Shown here: positions 56,601-64,000 of the stretch, one piece after another
Numbering within the stretch: position 1 is the stretch's first letter
Layout: every line of letters begins with the position of its first letter
NCBI GenBank assembly: GCA_913774625.1
Contig: CAJYHL010000069.1
Location: 62,001 to 126,000 of the forward strand
Length of the DNA stretch: 64,000 bases
From: an uncultured Acidovorax sp.
Lineage (GTDB): Bacteria > Pseudomonadota > Gammaproteobacteria > Burkholderiales > Burkholderiaceae_C
Reading direction: 5' to 3'
Program-made: the position numbers and the translations under genes
The notes under the pieces: model-generated
The model's input: the letters and a program-made list of their open reading frames with translations, nothing else
Told to the model about the DNA's origin: nothing
Database searches by the model: none

Positions 56601-57835
56601 GGAGGGCGGCCGGGGCCGCCGCGCCCGCCGCATCGTCCGACGAGATGCTGGAATACCTGCCTCGGCAGCTCGCCGTGCGCGCCGCCACGGTCACGCGCCA
56701 GGGGCGCACGCTGCACGACGTGGTCGCCGGCGTCTCGCGCCAGGGCAGCACCTGGCGCGCCAACGTGGACGCGACCGAGCTGGACGGCTACTTCGAATAC
56801 CGCCAGGGCGTGGGCAGCGCCCAGGGCCAGCTCTATGCGCGGCTCTCGCGGCTGGCCATTCCGCAGGCGGCGGTCAAGCAGGTGGACGACATGCTGCTGG
56901 GCGACACGCCGCAGCCCGGCGGCCTGCCGTCGCTCGACATCGTGGTGCAGGACTTCGAGCTGCGCGGCCGGCGCCTGGGCCGCATCGAGATCGAGGCGCA
57001 GAACCAGGGCGCCGACGGCGCGCGCGAATGGCTGCTGTCCAAGTTCAACCTGGTGGCGCCCGAGGCCAGCTTCACCTCCAGCGGCAGCTGGGCGCTGGTG
57101 CCCGGCGAGCGCAGCGGCGCGGCGCCGGTCAAGCGCACGGTGATGGACTTCCGGCTCGACATCCGCGACTCGGGCGAGCTGCTGGCGCGCTTCGGCATGG
57201 ACGGCGTCATCCGGCGCGGCAAGGGCCAGCTCGCCGGGCAGGTGTCGTGGAACGGCGCGCCCATCAGCCCCGACTACCGCTCCATGTCCGGCCAGGTGCA
57301 TGTGGACGTGGAGTCCGGCCAGTTCCTCAAGGCCGAGCCGGGCCTGGCCAAGCTGCTGGGCGTGCTCAGCCTGCAGTCGCTGCCGCGCCGGCTCACGCTG
57401 GACTTCCGCGACGTGTTCAGCCAGGGCTTCGCCTTCGACTTCGTGCGCGGCGACGTGCGCATCGCGCGCGGCGTGGCCACCACCAACAACCTGCAGATGA
57501 AGGGCGTGAACGCCGCCGTGCTGATGGAGGGCAGCGCCGACATCGAGCACGAGACGCAGGACCTGCACGTGGTGGTGGTGCCCGAGATCAACGCCATGAC
57601 CGCCTCGCTGGTGGCCACGGCCATCAACCCGGTGGTGGGGCTGGGCAGCTTCCTGGCGCAGGTGTTCCTGCGCGGGCCGCTGATCCAGGCCGCCACGCAG
57701 CAGTTCCATATCGACGGCACCTGGGCTGACCCGCACATCGAGCGCGTCTCGCGCCGCCGGCCTGCGGACGGCCAGGGCGAGGCCTCCGGCGCCGCGCCCA
57801 GCACCTCGCCGTCCTCCACGGGAGACGCTTCATGA
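53690..57835 (+). CDS. yhdP: YhdP-family AsmA-like protein
   Basis: 1381 aa. One N-terminal membrane anchor (SLGLLLAFWLLLAAAWGVLHGWIVPRI, ~25-50) followed by a very long periplasmic beta-rich region (DUF3971/AsmA-like), with LEGPQLDVRRDARGRIFVAG and the C-terminal GVLSLQSLPRRLTLDFRDVFSQGFAFDFVRGDVRIARGVATTNNLQMKG typical of YhdP. These proteins form bridge-like tubes that move phospholipids toward the outer membrane. The Ser/Pro-rich tail follows the conserved DPHIERVSRR. Its stop overlaps the nitrilase start. Confidence 0.95.
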   Translation: MHDAETPPHPTRLLRCVAVFARWSLGLLLAFWLLLAAAWGVLHGWIVPRIGDFRPQLETRAMQALGVPVRIGALTARSDGLIPTIELQGVTLLDAQGREALRLPRVVAAISPRSLLKLGFEQLYLEGPQLDVRRDARGRIFVAGMPFGGASAGDSSAADWLFAQKEVAIRGGTLRWIDEQRGAPPLALSQVDLVLRNGHWRHDMRLDATPPAAWGDRFTLRGKLRSPLLSTHAGDWERWSGQLYADFARVDVSQLNRYVDLLGARVAGGHGAVRAWADVQRGQLAGGTADLALAGVNTTLGARLQPLELRSVTGRVGGRRFDGGFEVSTTGLQFLTDDGLRWPGGNLMLRHTAGAAGQQDHGELTADRLDLAALSEIASRLPLDEAVHRALATYVPEGLVDTVQASWRGPLTAPVQYQARGKVSGLALAAPEQGASTIPRVEGVRGATVEFDLTQAGGSAQLAIADGALLLPGVFEEPLVPVQRLDTALRWKRDGARLAVQAGDLRFANADLEGEARLAWHTDDLERSPGVLDLTGSLQRADGTRVYRYLPLAIPQETRHYLHDAITSGSASQVQFRVKGDVAHIPASHPGQGEFRIAAKLRGVTFAYVPPRLQQGTGHLPWPSLTGLDGELIFDGAGMSVKDASGSFAGWPQVRVQKVNARIPDLAHSVVGVTADVRGPLADMLGLVRGSHVGQLIGGSLDQASATGPAAVQLQLNLPINHIDASTVRGSLALAGNDLRITPQTPLVERAQGTVQFTDAGFTLAGVRGRSLGGDVRFEGGMRPQAGAAAQEASAVQVRAQGMVTAEGLRQASGLGGVSQLARFATGGTPYTVAIGVRRGVAEVQVATDLKGMALALPAPLGKPADASLPVRYENRLVDASAAGSTAPLRDELSVTLGGVGSARYLRELGGPEPRVLRGAIGLGLPEGEAVPMPDSGVAANVHLQHVDVDAWQAVLAEPEAPAAAAAGAGGRAAGAAAPAASSDEMLEYLPRQLAVRAATVTRQGRTLHDVVAGVSRQGSTWRANVDATELDGYFEYRQGVGSAQGQLYARLSRLAIPQAAVKQVDDMLLGDTPQPGGLPSLDIVVQDFELRGRRLGRIEIEAQNQGADGAREWLLSKFNLVAPEASFTSSGSWALVPGERSGAAPVKRTVMDFRLDIRDSGELLARFGMDGVIRRGKGQLAGQVSWNGAPISPDYRSMSGQVHVDVESGQFLKAEPGLAKLLGVLSLQSLPRRLTLDFRDVFSQGFAFDFVRGDVRIARGVATTNNLQMKGVNAAVLMEGSADIEHETQDLHVVVVPEINAMTASLVATAINPVVGLGSFLAQVFLRGPLIQAATQQFHIDGTWADPHIERVSRRRPADGQGEASGAAPSTSPSSTGDAS

Positions 57836-58650
57836 TGAGAATCGCCGCATTGCAGATGGTCTCGGGCATGCGCCCGGCCGACAATCTCGCCCAGGCCCGC
57901 CGCCTGCTGGAGGAGGCCGCGGCCCAGGGGGCCGAGCTGGCCGTGCTGCCCGAATACTTCGGCTTCATGGGCGCGCGCGACACCGACAAGCTGGCGCTGC
58001 GCGAGCCCCTGGGCGACGGCCCCGTGCAGGCCATGCTGGCCACGGCCGCGCGCGAGCTGGGCCTGTGGGTGGTGGGCGGCACGCTGCCGCTGGACGTGGG
58101 CCGCGCCGGCCGGGTGCGCAACACCACCCTGGTGTTCTCCCCGGCGGGCGAATGCGTGGCGCGCTACGACAAGATCCACCTCTTCCGCTTCGACAACGGG
58201 AACGACCGCTTCGACGAGGCCGCCGTGATCGAGCCCGGCGCCGAGCCGGCCGGCTTCGTGCTGGCCGCTCGCGACGGCACGGCCTGGCGCGTGGGCCTGT
58301 CGGTCTGCTACGACCTGCGCTTTCCCGAGCTCTACCGCCGCCATGCGCAGGCCGGTGCCGACCTGCTGCTGGTGCCCAGCGCCTTCACCCACACCACCGG
58401 CCAGGCCCACTGGGAAGTGCTGCTGCGCGCCCGTGCCGTGGAGAACCTGGCCTATGTGCTGGCGCCCGCGCAGGGCGGCACGCACGAGAACGGCCGCCGC
58501 ACCTGGGGCCACAGCATGCTGGTGGACCCCTGGGGCACGGTGCAGGCCGTGCTGCCCGAAGGCGCGGGCGTGGTGTGCGGCGACATCGACGCCGAGCGGC
58601 TGCGCGAGGTGCGCCGGCAGCTGCCCGCCCTGGAGCATGGCGTGCTGTGA
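57832..58650 (+). CDS. Nit-type carbon-nitrogen hydrolase
   Basis: 272 aa, start overlapping the yhdP stop (ATGATGA; ATG 57835 is equally possible). The Glu-Lys-Cys triad is present: VLPEYFGF, YDKIHLFRFDNG and LSVCYDLRFPELYR. The sequence belongs to the Nit1/NitB group, known to hydrolyse deaminated glutathione (metabolite repair) or omega-amides. Tight coupling with yhdP and the kinase gene is common for this block in betaproteobacteria. Confidence 0.93.
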   Translation: MMRIAALQMVSGMRPADNLAQARRLLEEAAAQGAELAVLPEYFGFMGARDTDKLALREPLGDGPVQAMLATAARELGLWVVGGTLPLDVGRAGRVRNTTLVFSPAGECVARYDKIHLFRFDNGNDRFDEAAVIEPGAEPAGFVLAARDGTAWRVGLSVCYDLRFPELYRRHAQAGADLLLVPSAFTHTTGQAHWEVLLRARAVENLAYVLAPAQGGTHENGRRTWGHSMLVDPWGTVQAVLPEGAGVVCGDIDAERLREVRRQLPALEHGVL

Positions 58651-60836
58651 GCGCCGCGCCGGCCGAACCCCAGGCCCCGTCCCTTTCCGCTGCTGCCGTG
58701 GCCGCAGCCGCCTCTCCGCCGGCCGCTGCGGTCGCCGCGGCGGCACGGCCGCGCCCGCAGGGCTGGCGCCGCTGGCGCGGCGCTTGGCGGCGCTGGTCGC
58801 TCTGGACCTTGCTGGTGGCGCTGGTCGCGGCCATGCTGGTCACCCTGGTCTGGCTGGCCGGGCGCTACGAGGCCAGCCAGGTGCAGAGCCGGCTGGAGCG
58901 CGACACGGCCGACGCGGTGGCCGATCTGCGCGCCGCCTTCGCGCGCAACCTGCAGAGCCTGCAGGCGCTGCAGGCCGGCAGCCCCGACCTGGCGGCCTGG
59001 GAGCACCGCGCCACCGGCCTCCTGAGCCAGCGGCGCGAGATGGTGCGCCTGGAATGGCGCGACGCGCAGCTGCATCTGCGCGGCCATGTCGAAACTCCGT
59101 ACCGCCCGATGCGCTGGGAGCCGGACAGCCGCCCGGGCGTGCAGAGCGACATCGCCCTGGCCTGCGCCAACGCGCGGCGCATCGGCGGGCCCTCGTACTC
59201 GGGCAGCTATTTCCAGCCGCAGGCGGACGGCATGGGCGCGGAAATGATGGAGCTGTGCCTGCCCATGATGGAGGGCGGCCGCCCCCGCGGCTTCGTGATC
59301 GCCACCTACGCCCTGCAGCACGTGCTGGTGGACCTGGTCGCGCCCAGCCTCAAGCGTGGGCAGGAGGTGTCCTTCGTCGAGCCCGACGGCACCCGCCTGG
59401 CCATGGTGGGCGCCACCCGCCGGGGCTCGCGCATGTTCCAGGCCCAGCAGCTGCTGGACCTGCCCGGCACCACCATCATGCTGCGCATGGACAGCTGGCA
59501 TACCGCGCCCAGCGTGTTCCCCAACGTGCTCACGGCCCTGGTCACGGCCATGTCGGTGGCGCTGGTCACGGTGCTGGCGGTGCTGGTGCGCGACAACCGC
59601 AGGCGGCTGCGCGCCGAGCGCGACCTGGGCGACGCGCTGGCCTTCCGCAAGGCCATGGAGGATTCGCTGGTCACCGGCCTGCGCGCGCGCGACCTGGAGG
59701 GGCGCATCACCTACGTCAACCCCGCCTTCTGCGAGATGGTCGGCTTTCCCGCGCACGAACTGGTGGGCCAGGACACCTCGCCGCCCTACTGGCCGCCCGA
59801 ATTCGTGCAGGAATACACGGCGCGGCAGATGGTGCGCCTCTCCGGCGCGCAGGTGCCCCCGCGCGAAGGCTACGAAACCGTCTTCATGCGGCGTGACGGC
59901 ACGCGCTTTCCGGTCATGATCTACGAGGCGCCGCTCATCAACGCCCACGGCCTGCACACCGGCTGGATGGGCTCGTGCCTCGACGTGAGCGAGCAGCGCC
60001 GTGTCGAAGAGCTCTCGCGCACCTCGCACGAGCGGCTGCAGGCCACGGCGCGCCTGGCCACGGTGGGCGAGATGGCCTCGCTGCTGAGCCACGAACTCAA
60101 CCAGCCGCTGGCCGCCATCTCCAGCTACGCCACCGGCTCGGTCAACCTGCTGGAGCCGGTGGCGGGCGACGCGGCCGGCGCGTCGGCGCCGGCCCTGCCC
60201 GAGCCGCTGCGCGGCGACCTGCGCGAAGTCCGCACCGCCATGCAGCGCATCGCCCAGCAGGCCGAGCGCGCCGGGCGCGTCATCAAGAGCGTGCATGACT
60301 TCGTGCGCCGGCGCGACCAGGCCCGCGAGGCCGTGAGCGCGCAGGACCTGTTCGACGCCGTCATGCCCCTCATCCGCCTGCAGGCCCGCAAGCTGGGCGT
60401 GCAGGTGCAGCTGGCCATCGAGCCCGGCCTGCCCCCCGCGCTCTGCGACCGCACCATGGTCGAGCAGGTGCTGCTGAACCTGGCGCGCAATGCCATGCAG
60501 GCCATGGACGATCCGCAGATCCAGCCGCGCGTGCTGCGGCTGGGCGCGGCACGCGCGGCATCGAACGCGCAGCAGGCCTGGCTGGAGTTCTCCGTGGCCG
60601 ACGGCGGCCTGGGCATTCCCGAAGAGGTCGGCGCGCAGCTCTTCAGGCCCTTCTTCACCACCCGGGCCGAGGGCATGGGCCTGGGGCTGTCGCTGTGCCG
60701 CACCGTGGTCGAGCAGCACGGGGGCTCGCTCGGCTACGCGGCGCGCGATCCGCGTGGTACGGTATTCACTTTCACGCTGCCGGCGCCCCAGGACGAGGAG
60801 GGCGCCGCCGGGCGAGCCTCCACTCCTTCTTCCTGA
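58647..60836 (+). CDS. PAS-containing membrane sensor histidine kinase
   Basis: 729 aa with a GTG start overlapping the nitrilase stop (GTGA). Low-complexity N-terminus, TM1 ~52-71, a ~220-residue periplasmic sensor region, TM2 ~294-315, a PAS domain ~335-450, HisKA with phospho-acceptor His482 in SLLSHELNQPLAAISSYA, and HATPase with NLARNAMQAMDD and FTTRAEGMGLGLSLCRTVVEQHGG. The layout is FixL/DctB/TtrS-like. It forms a two-component pair with the next gene (3-bp gap). The signal is unknown; acidic or aromatic ligands are typical for such sensors. Confidence 0.92.
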   Translation: MSAAPAEPQAPSLSAAAVAAAASPPAAAVAAAARPRPQGWRRWRGAWRRWSLWTLLVALVAAMLVTLVWLAGRYEASQVQSRLERDTADAVADLRAAFARNLQSLQALQAGSPDLAAWEHRATGLLSQRREMVRLEWRDAQLHLRGHVETPYRPMRWEPDSRPGVQSDIALACANARRIGGPSYSGSYFQPQADGMGAEMMELCLPMMEGGRPRGFVIATYALQHVLVDLVAPSLKRGQEVSFVEPDGTRLAMVGATRRGSRMFQAQQLLDLPGTTIMLRMDSWHTAPSVFPNVLTALVTAMSVALVTVLAVLVRDNRRRLRAERDLGDALAFRKAMEDSLVTGLRARDLEGRITYVNPAFCEMVGFPAHELVGQDTSPPYWPPEFVQEYTARQMVRLSGAQVPPREGYETVFMRRDGTRFPVMIYEAPLINAHGLHTGWMGSCLDVSEQRRVEELSRTSHERLQATARLATVGEMASLLSHELNQPLAAISSYATGSVNLLEPVAGDAAGASAPALPEPLRGDLREVRTAMQRIAQQAERAGRVIKSVHDFVRRRDQAREAVSAQDLFDAVMPLIRLQARKLGVQVQLAIEPGLPPALCDRTMVEQVLLNLARNAMQAMDDPQIQPRVLRLGAARAASNAQQAWLEFSVADGGLGIPEEVGAQLFRPFFTTRAEGMGLGLSLCRTVVEQHGGSLGYAARDPRGTVFTFTLPAPQDEEGAAGRASTPSS

Positions 60837-60839
60837 CCC

Positions 60840-61469
60840 ATGGAACCTGTCTCCAATGCCACCGTGTACATCGTCGATGACGATGCCGGTGTCCGCGAAG
60901 CGCTGGCCTGGCTGCTGCGTTCGCGCCGCGTGCCCAGCGAGTGCTACGACAGCGCCGAATCCTTCGCCGCCATGCTGCAGGGCCGCCCGCCGCAGCGCCA
61001 GCCCTGCTGCCTGCTGCTGGACGTGCGCATGCCCGGCATGAGCGGCCTGGCGCTCTTCGACCAGCTGGCCGAGCGCGGCGACATCGCGGCCATGCCGGTG
61101 ATCTTCCTCACCGGCCATGCCGACGTGCCCACCGCCGTCGCGACCGTCAAGCGCGGCGCCTTCGACTTCTGCGAAAAGCCCTTTTCCGACAACCTGCTGG
61201 TGGACCGCATCCAGGCCGCGCTGGCGCAGTCGGCCAGCCACCTGCAGGAGCGCCGCGCCCAGCACCAGCTGCAGGACCGCGTGGCCGAGCTCACCGAGCG
61301 CGAGCGCGACGTGATGCGGCTGGTGGTGGAGGGCCTGCCCAACAAGCTCATCGCCGACCAGCTCGATATCAGCGTGCGCACCGTGGAGGTCCACCGCTCG
61401 CGCGTCTTCGACAAGATGCAGGTCAAGTCGGCGGTGGAACTGGCCAACCTGCTGCGCTCCCTGCATTGA
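60840..61469 (+). CDS. FixJ-family response regulator
   Basis: 209 aa. Receiver domain with acidic pocket Asp13-15, phosphorylation site Asp61 (LLLDVRMPGMSGL), Thr in FLTGHADV and Lys in FCEKPF, joined to a LuxR/GerE-type HTH (LTERERDVMRLVVEGLPNKLIADQLDISVRTVEVHRSRVFDKMQVKSAVELANLLR). It is the output partner of the adjacent PAS kinase. Target genes are not evident in the window. Confidence 0.95.
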   Translation: MEPVSNATVYIVDDDAGVREALAWLLRSRRVPSECYDSAESFAAMLQGRPPQRQPCCLLLDVRMPGMSGLALFDQLAERGDIAAMPVIFLTGHADVPTAVATVKRGAFDFCEKPFSDNLLVDRIQAALAQSASHLQERRAQHQLQDRVAELTERERDVMRLVVEGLPNKLIADQLDISVRTVEVHRSRVFDKMQVKSAVELANLLRSLH

Positions 61470-61485
61470 TGGCGGCAGTCCGGGT

Positions 61486-62679
61486 TCAGCCGCGCAGGCT
61501 GGCGTATAGAGCCGTCTCGAAGTCCACGAAGCCCGCATAGGAAGACACGTCCTGGAACGGCAGGATCTGCGAGCCCCAGTAGCCGCCGACGCCGTTCTTG
61601 CGGTCGATCCAGTAGAACAGGTTCGCCAGCCCCGCCCACATCAGCGATCCCGCCGGGCGGCCCGAGGGCGTCTGCTCCTCGTTCACCTGGAAGGTGTAGG
61701 CCCAGGTCTTGGGCACGCTCGGGAAGAATTCGCCCTCGTTGGAGAGCGAGGGGATCGAGGTGATCCAGCCGCCGCTGCGCAGGCCCGCCGGCAGGCCGTT
61801 GCGGGCCATGAATTCGACCGTCTCGGCGCGCAGCACCCGGCCGTGCGGGCCGGTGCCGTCGTTCAGCAGCATGCGGATGAACTTGATGTATTCGCCCACC
61901 GTGGCGTAGAGCCCGTGGCCGCCCATGTCCATGGCGGGCGGCTGCGGCAGCGTGAAGTCGGGCAGCGGCGTCAGGCGGCCGTCCATGGCGCGGTCGTGCA
62001 TGGTCACGCGGCGCGCGCGCATCGATTCGCTCATCGTGAAGCCGATGTCCACCATGCCCAGCGGATCGAAGATGCGCTCCTTCATCACATCGCCCAGGCG
62101 CTGGCCGCGCAGCGCTTCGACGATGCGGCCCACCCAGTCGATGTTCACGCCGTAGCTCCAGCGCTCGCCGGGATCGTGCAGCAGCACGGTGCGGATGCCG
62201 TCGAAGCTGCTGGACACCACGCTGGGGATGCCCCGGGCGGTGCGGAACTTCAGATCGTCGTGGCTGAAGAACTCGTAGCTGAAGCCGGCGGTGTGCAGCA
62301 GCAGGTCGGCCACGGTGATGGCGCGGCGGGGCGCGCGCGTGCGTGGCCTGCCGTCGGCCTCCCACCCGTCCAGCACCTCGATCTGCGCGATCTCCGGCAC
62401 GTAGCGCGCCGCCTCGTCCTGCAGCGTGAGGCGGCCCTCTTCCACCAACTGCATCAGCGCGGTGCCGGTGAGGGCCTTGGTGGTGGAGAAGATGGCCATC
62501 ACCGAATCGGTGGTCATGGGCTGCGGCTGGCCCAGGGTGCGCACGCCTGCTGCGCCTTCGTAGAACGTGCCCTGTCGATCGGTGGCCATGGCCACCACGC
62601 CGGGCGCGCCCCCGGCTGCCTGGACGGTGCGGCGCAGGATGGCGTCGGCCTGGGATGTGAATGCTGCTGCTACGTTCAT
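61486..62679 (-). CDS. Class C beta-lactamase-fold serine hydrolase (EstB-like)
   Basis: 397 aa from ATG 62679 with GGAG ribosome site. Catalytic SxxK is Ser65-Thr-Thr-Lys68 (IFSTTKALTGTALMQL), and the second-motif Tyr176 is in RWSYGVNIDWVG. There is no signal peptide, so a cytoplasmic esterase or amide hydrolase of the EstB/beta-lactamase class C superfamily is more likely than an antibiotic-hydrolysing enzyme. GGYWGSQILPF near the C-terminus takes the KTG-like place. Divergent from an AraC-type regulator gene that probably controls it. Confidence 0.9.
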   Translation of the reverse strand: MNVAAAFTSQADAILRRTVQAAGGAPGVVAMATDRQGTFYEGAAGVRTLGQPQPMTTDSVMAIFSTTKALTGTALMQLVEEGRLTLQDEAARYVPEIAQIEVLDGWEADGRPRTRAPRRAITVADLLLHTAGFSYEFFSHDDLKFRTARGIPSVVSSSFDGIRTVLLHDPGERWSYGVNIDWVGRIVEALRGQRLGDVMKERIFDPLGMVDIGFTMSESMRARRVTMHDRAMDGRLTPLPDFTLPQPPAMDMGGHGLYATVGEYIKFIRMLLNDGTGPHGRVLRAETVEFMARNGLPAGLRSGGWITSIPSLSNEGEFFPSVPKTWAYTFQVNEEQTPSGRPAGSLMWAGLANLFYWIDRKNGVGGYWGSQILPFQDVSSYAGFVDFETALYASLRG

Positions 62680-62949
62680 CTCGTGTCTCCTTGCGGTGTG
62701 GAATGAGAAGTGCGCCAGGCCCTGCAGGGGCGGCTGCTGCGGATTCTTCGGCCGGCACTCGGAGCCCCGCAAGGCCCCGCCGCATCGGGCCGCCAGAAAA
62801 CCGCCGTCCGGAGACAGCGGCCTGCCGTGCATAGACATCGGCCGGCTCCGCGCAGGGGAGCGGAGGGGATGCGCCGCGGAAGTTCCGGCGCTACCATGGC
62901 GCCGCCGAAGGGCCGCACAGAAGGCCCGAGCGCAAAAGGAGGCAAACGC

Positions 62950-63984
62950 ATGAACGCATTGCAGAACGCTCTGATCGTGGACGGCAGCGGCGCACGCACC
63001 GAGGCGCATCACGTCGTCAGCACCACCGACTGGGACGAGATGTACTCCTGGTCCGACCGGATCTACATGCCCTACGAGGTCCGGCCCACCGGCCCGGCAC
63101 AGGCGCCGGATGCGCGCATGTATGCCTCGCGCATCGGCTCCAGCATCCTGAGCCGCTTCTCCTACAACATTCCCGTCCACATCCAGGACTGGTCGCGCCA
63201 GGAAGATCTGGCCATCGTGCTCACCACCATCCGGGGCAGCGCGCGGCACTGGATCGATTCGCGCAAGCCCGCCGATACGGGCGTGGGCGAGGCCTTCCTG
63301 GTGGATACCAGCCGCACCGACTACTGGGTGGACTTCGATCCCCATCACCTGCAGGTCAACGTCACGCTGCCGCACGAGCTGCTGGCGCGCCTCTACGAGC
63401 GCTGGTTCGGAGAGCCGCCACGCGACGACCTGTGGCTGCGCAAGCTGCGCTTCGGCGGTGCGGGGTCCGCCTGGCTGGCGCTCATGGAGTACGCCAGCCG
63501 CTGCATGGCGGAATTCCCGGAGCAGATGGCCGGCGGGCCGCTGGGCCGGCATGTGGAGGAAGCCATCGGCATGCATCTGCTGATGCAATGGGTGGGTGCG
63601 GGCGGCGGCGCTTCCACGTTGCCGGACGCGGGCCCGGGCATCGCACCGCGCAGCGTGCGCGAGGCCGAGCACTACATGGTGCGCCATGCCCGCCAGGCGC
63701 CCACCGTGTCCGAGGTCGCAGCGGCGGCCGGGGTCAGCGTGCGCACCCTGTCTGCGGCCTTCCGGCGCTTTCGCGGCATGACAGTGCAGGACTTCCTGCG
63801 CGAAGAGCGGCTCAAGGGCGTGCGTGCCGATCTGCTGGCGGCGGGCCCGCAGGGCTGCGTCCGCACGATCGCCGCGCAATGGGGCTACTGCAGCATGGGC
63901 CTGTTCGCCGCCAACTACCGGCGCCGGTTCGGCGAACTGCCTTCGGCCAGCCTGCAGGGCTATCGCCGATCCTGGAAGATCTGA
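62950..63984 (+). CDS. AraC-family transcriptional regulator
   Basis: 344 aa with a strong ribosome site AAGGAGG. The N-terminal ~220 residues resemble the AraC-binding-like domain (PF14525 type): MYASRIGSSILSRFSYNIPVHIQDWSRQEDLAIVLTTIRGSARHWID. The C-terminal pair of HTH motifs is clear: APTVSEVAAAAGVSVRTLSAAFRRFRGMTVQDFLREERLKGVRADL and RTIAAQWGYCSMGLFAANYRRRFGELPSASL. The 270-bp intergenic region to the divergent esterase gene is the probable operator region. Confidence 0.92.
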   Translation: MNALQNALIVDGSGARTEAHHVVSTTDWDEMYSWSDRIYMPYEVRPTGPAQAPDARMYASRIGSSILSRFSYNIPVHIQDWSRQEDLAIVLTTIRGSARHWIDSRKPADTGVGEAFLVDTSRTDYWVDFDPHHLQVNVTLPHELLARLYERWFGEPPRDDLWLRKLRFGGAGSAWLALMEYASRCMAEFPEQMAGGPLGRHVEEAIGMHLLMQWVGAGGGASTLPDAGPGIAPRSVREAEHYMVRHARQAPTVSEVAAAAGVSVRTLSAAFRRFRGMTVQDFLREERLKGVRADLLAAGPQGCVRTIAAQWGYCSMGLFAANYRRRFGELPSASLQGYRRSWKI

Positions 63985-64000
63985 CGAGGCGCAGGCCTCC

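Noticed and set aside
53660-57736. Long minus-strand open frame opposite yhdP
   Set aside because: Same GC artefact; the His/Gln/Ala-rich translation has no domain, and yhdP on the plus strand is full length.
61486-62679. AmpC antibiotic-resistance beta-lactamase
   Set aside because: There is no signal peptide, and the motifs fit the EstB-type esterase branch of the class C fold.

Overview
The window is chromosomal DNA from a high-GC betaproteobacterium, most likely of the family Comamonadaceae (Acidovorax/Paracidovorax-like). The support is the gene content (E. coli-type PurB, GlnE-YhdP-nitrilase block, YaeQ, type IV pilin followed by a PglL/TfpO ligase) and short recurrent TAGC-containing repeats. 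The genus is my inference. No tRNA, rRNA, CRISPR, phage or insertion-sequence gene was recognised.

Layout. 1-10.6 kb is core/housekeeping: the end of a type IV pilin gene and its O-oligosaccharyltransferase, moaC, a periplasmic M48 metalloprotease, a TerC membrane protein preceded by a clear yybP-ykoY (Mn2+) riboswitch, small zinc-ribbon proteins, yaeQ, purB and a GST. 10.9-19.6 kb holds a periplasmic glutathione peroxidase, a degenerate HD-GYP-like protein and a TetR-RND efflux operon (TetR, outer-membrane factor, adaptor, pump) with a palindromic operator.

19.7-32.0 kb and 40.6-50.5 kb together form a large organosulfur-scavenging region, all on the minus strand in three operons. Operon A (31955 to 23256) has two SfnB-type flavin oxidoreductases, three MetQ-like binding proteins, a DszA-like monooxygenase and one MetN/MetI pair. 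Operon B (23072 to 19705) has a DszC-like oxidoreductase, an SsuD-like monooxygenase and an amidohydrolase. Operon C (50447 to 40638) has the FMN reductase MsuE, the dimethylsulfone monooxygenase SfnG, a complete Liv-type ABC transporter and two more SfnB/DszC-like enzymes. MsuE probably feeds FMNH2 to the monooxygenases. The three promoter regions share a TTCCGCATA-type motif, duplicated at exactly 21 bp before operon B, which suggests common control by a LysR-type (CysB/Cbl/SsuR-like) regulator encoded elsewhere.

Between operons A and C, on the plus strand and visibly less GC-rich, lies a six-gene catabolic cassette (32441-40421): MarR regulator, APC permease, amidase, flavin monoamine oxidase, aldehyde dehydrogenase and an outer-membrane beta-barrel. 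It reads as a complete uptake and amide -> amine -> aldehyde -> acid route. Its substrate is unknown; aromatic amides such as hydroxycinnamoyl-tyramines or vanillyl amides are candidates. Two 20-bp direct repeats in front of the MarR gene are likely operators. This is the most interesting undescribed system in the window.

50.7-64 kb returns to core genes: glnE, divergent yhdP, a Nit-type amidase, a PAS sensor kinase with a FixJ/LuxR-type response regulator, and a divergent pair of class C beta-lactamase-fold hydrolase and AraC-type regulator.
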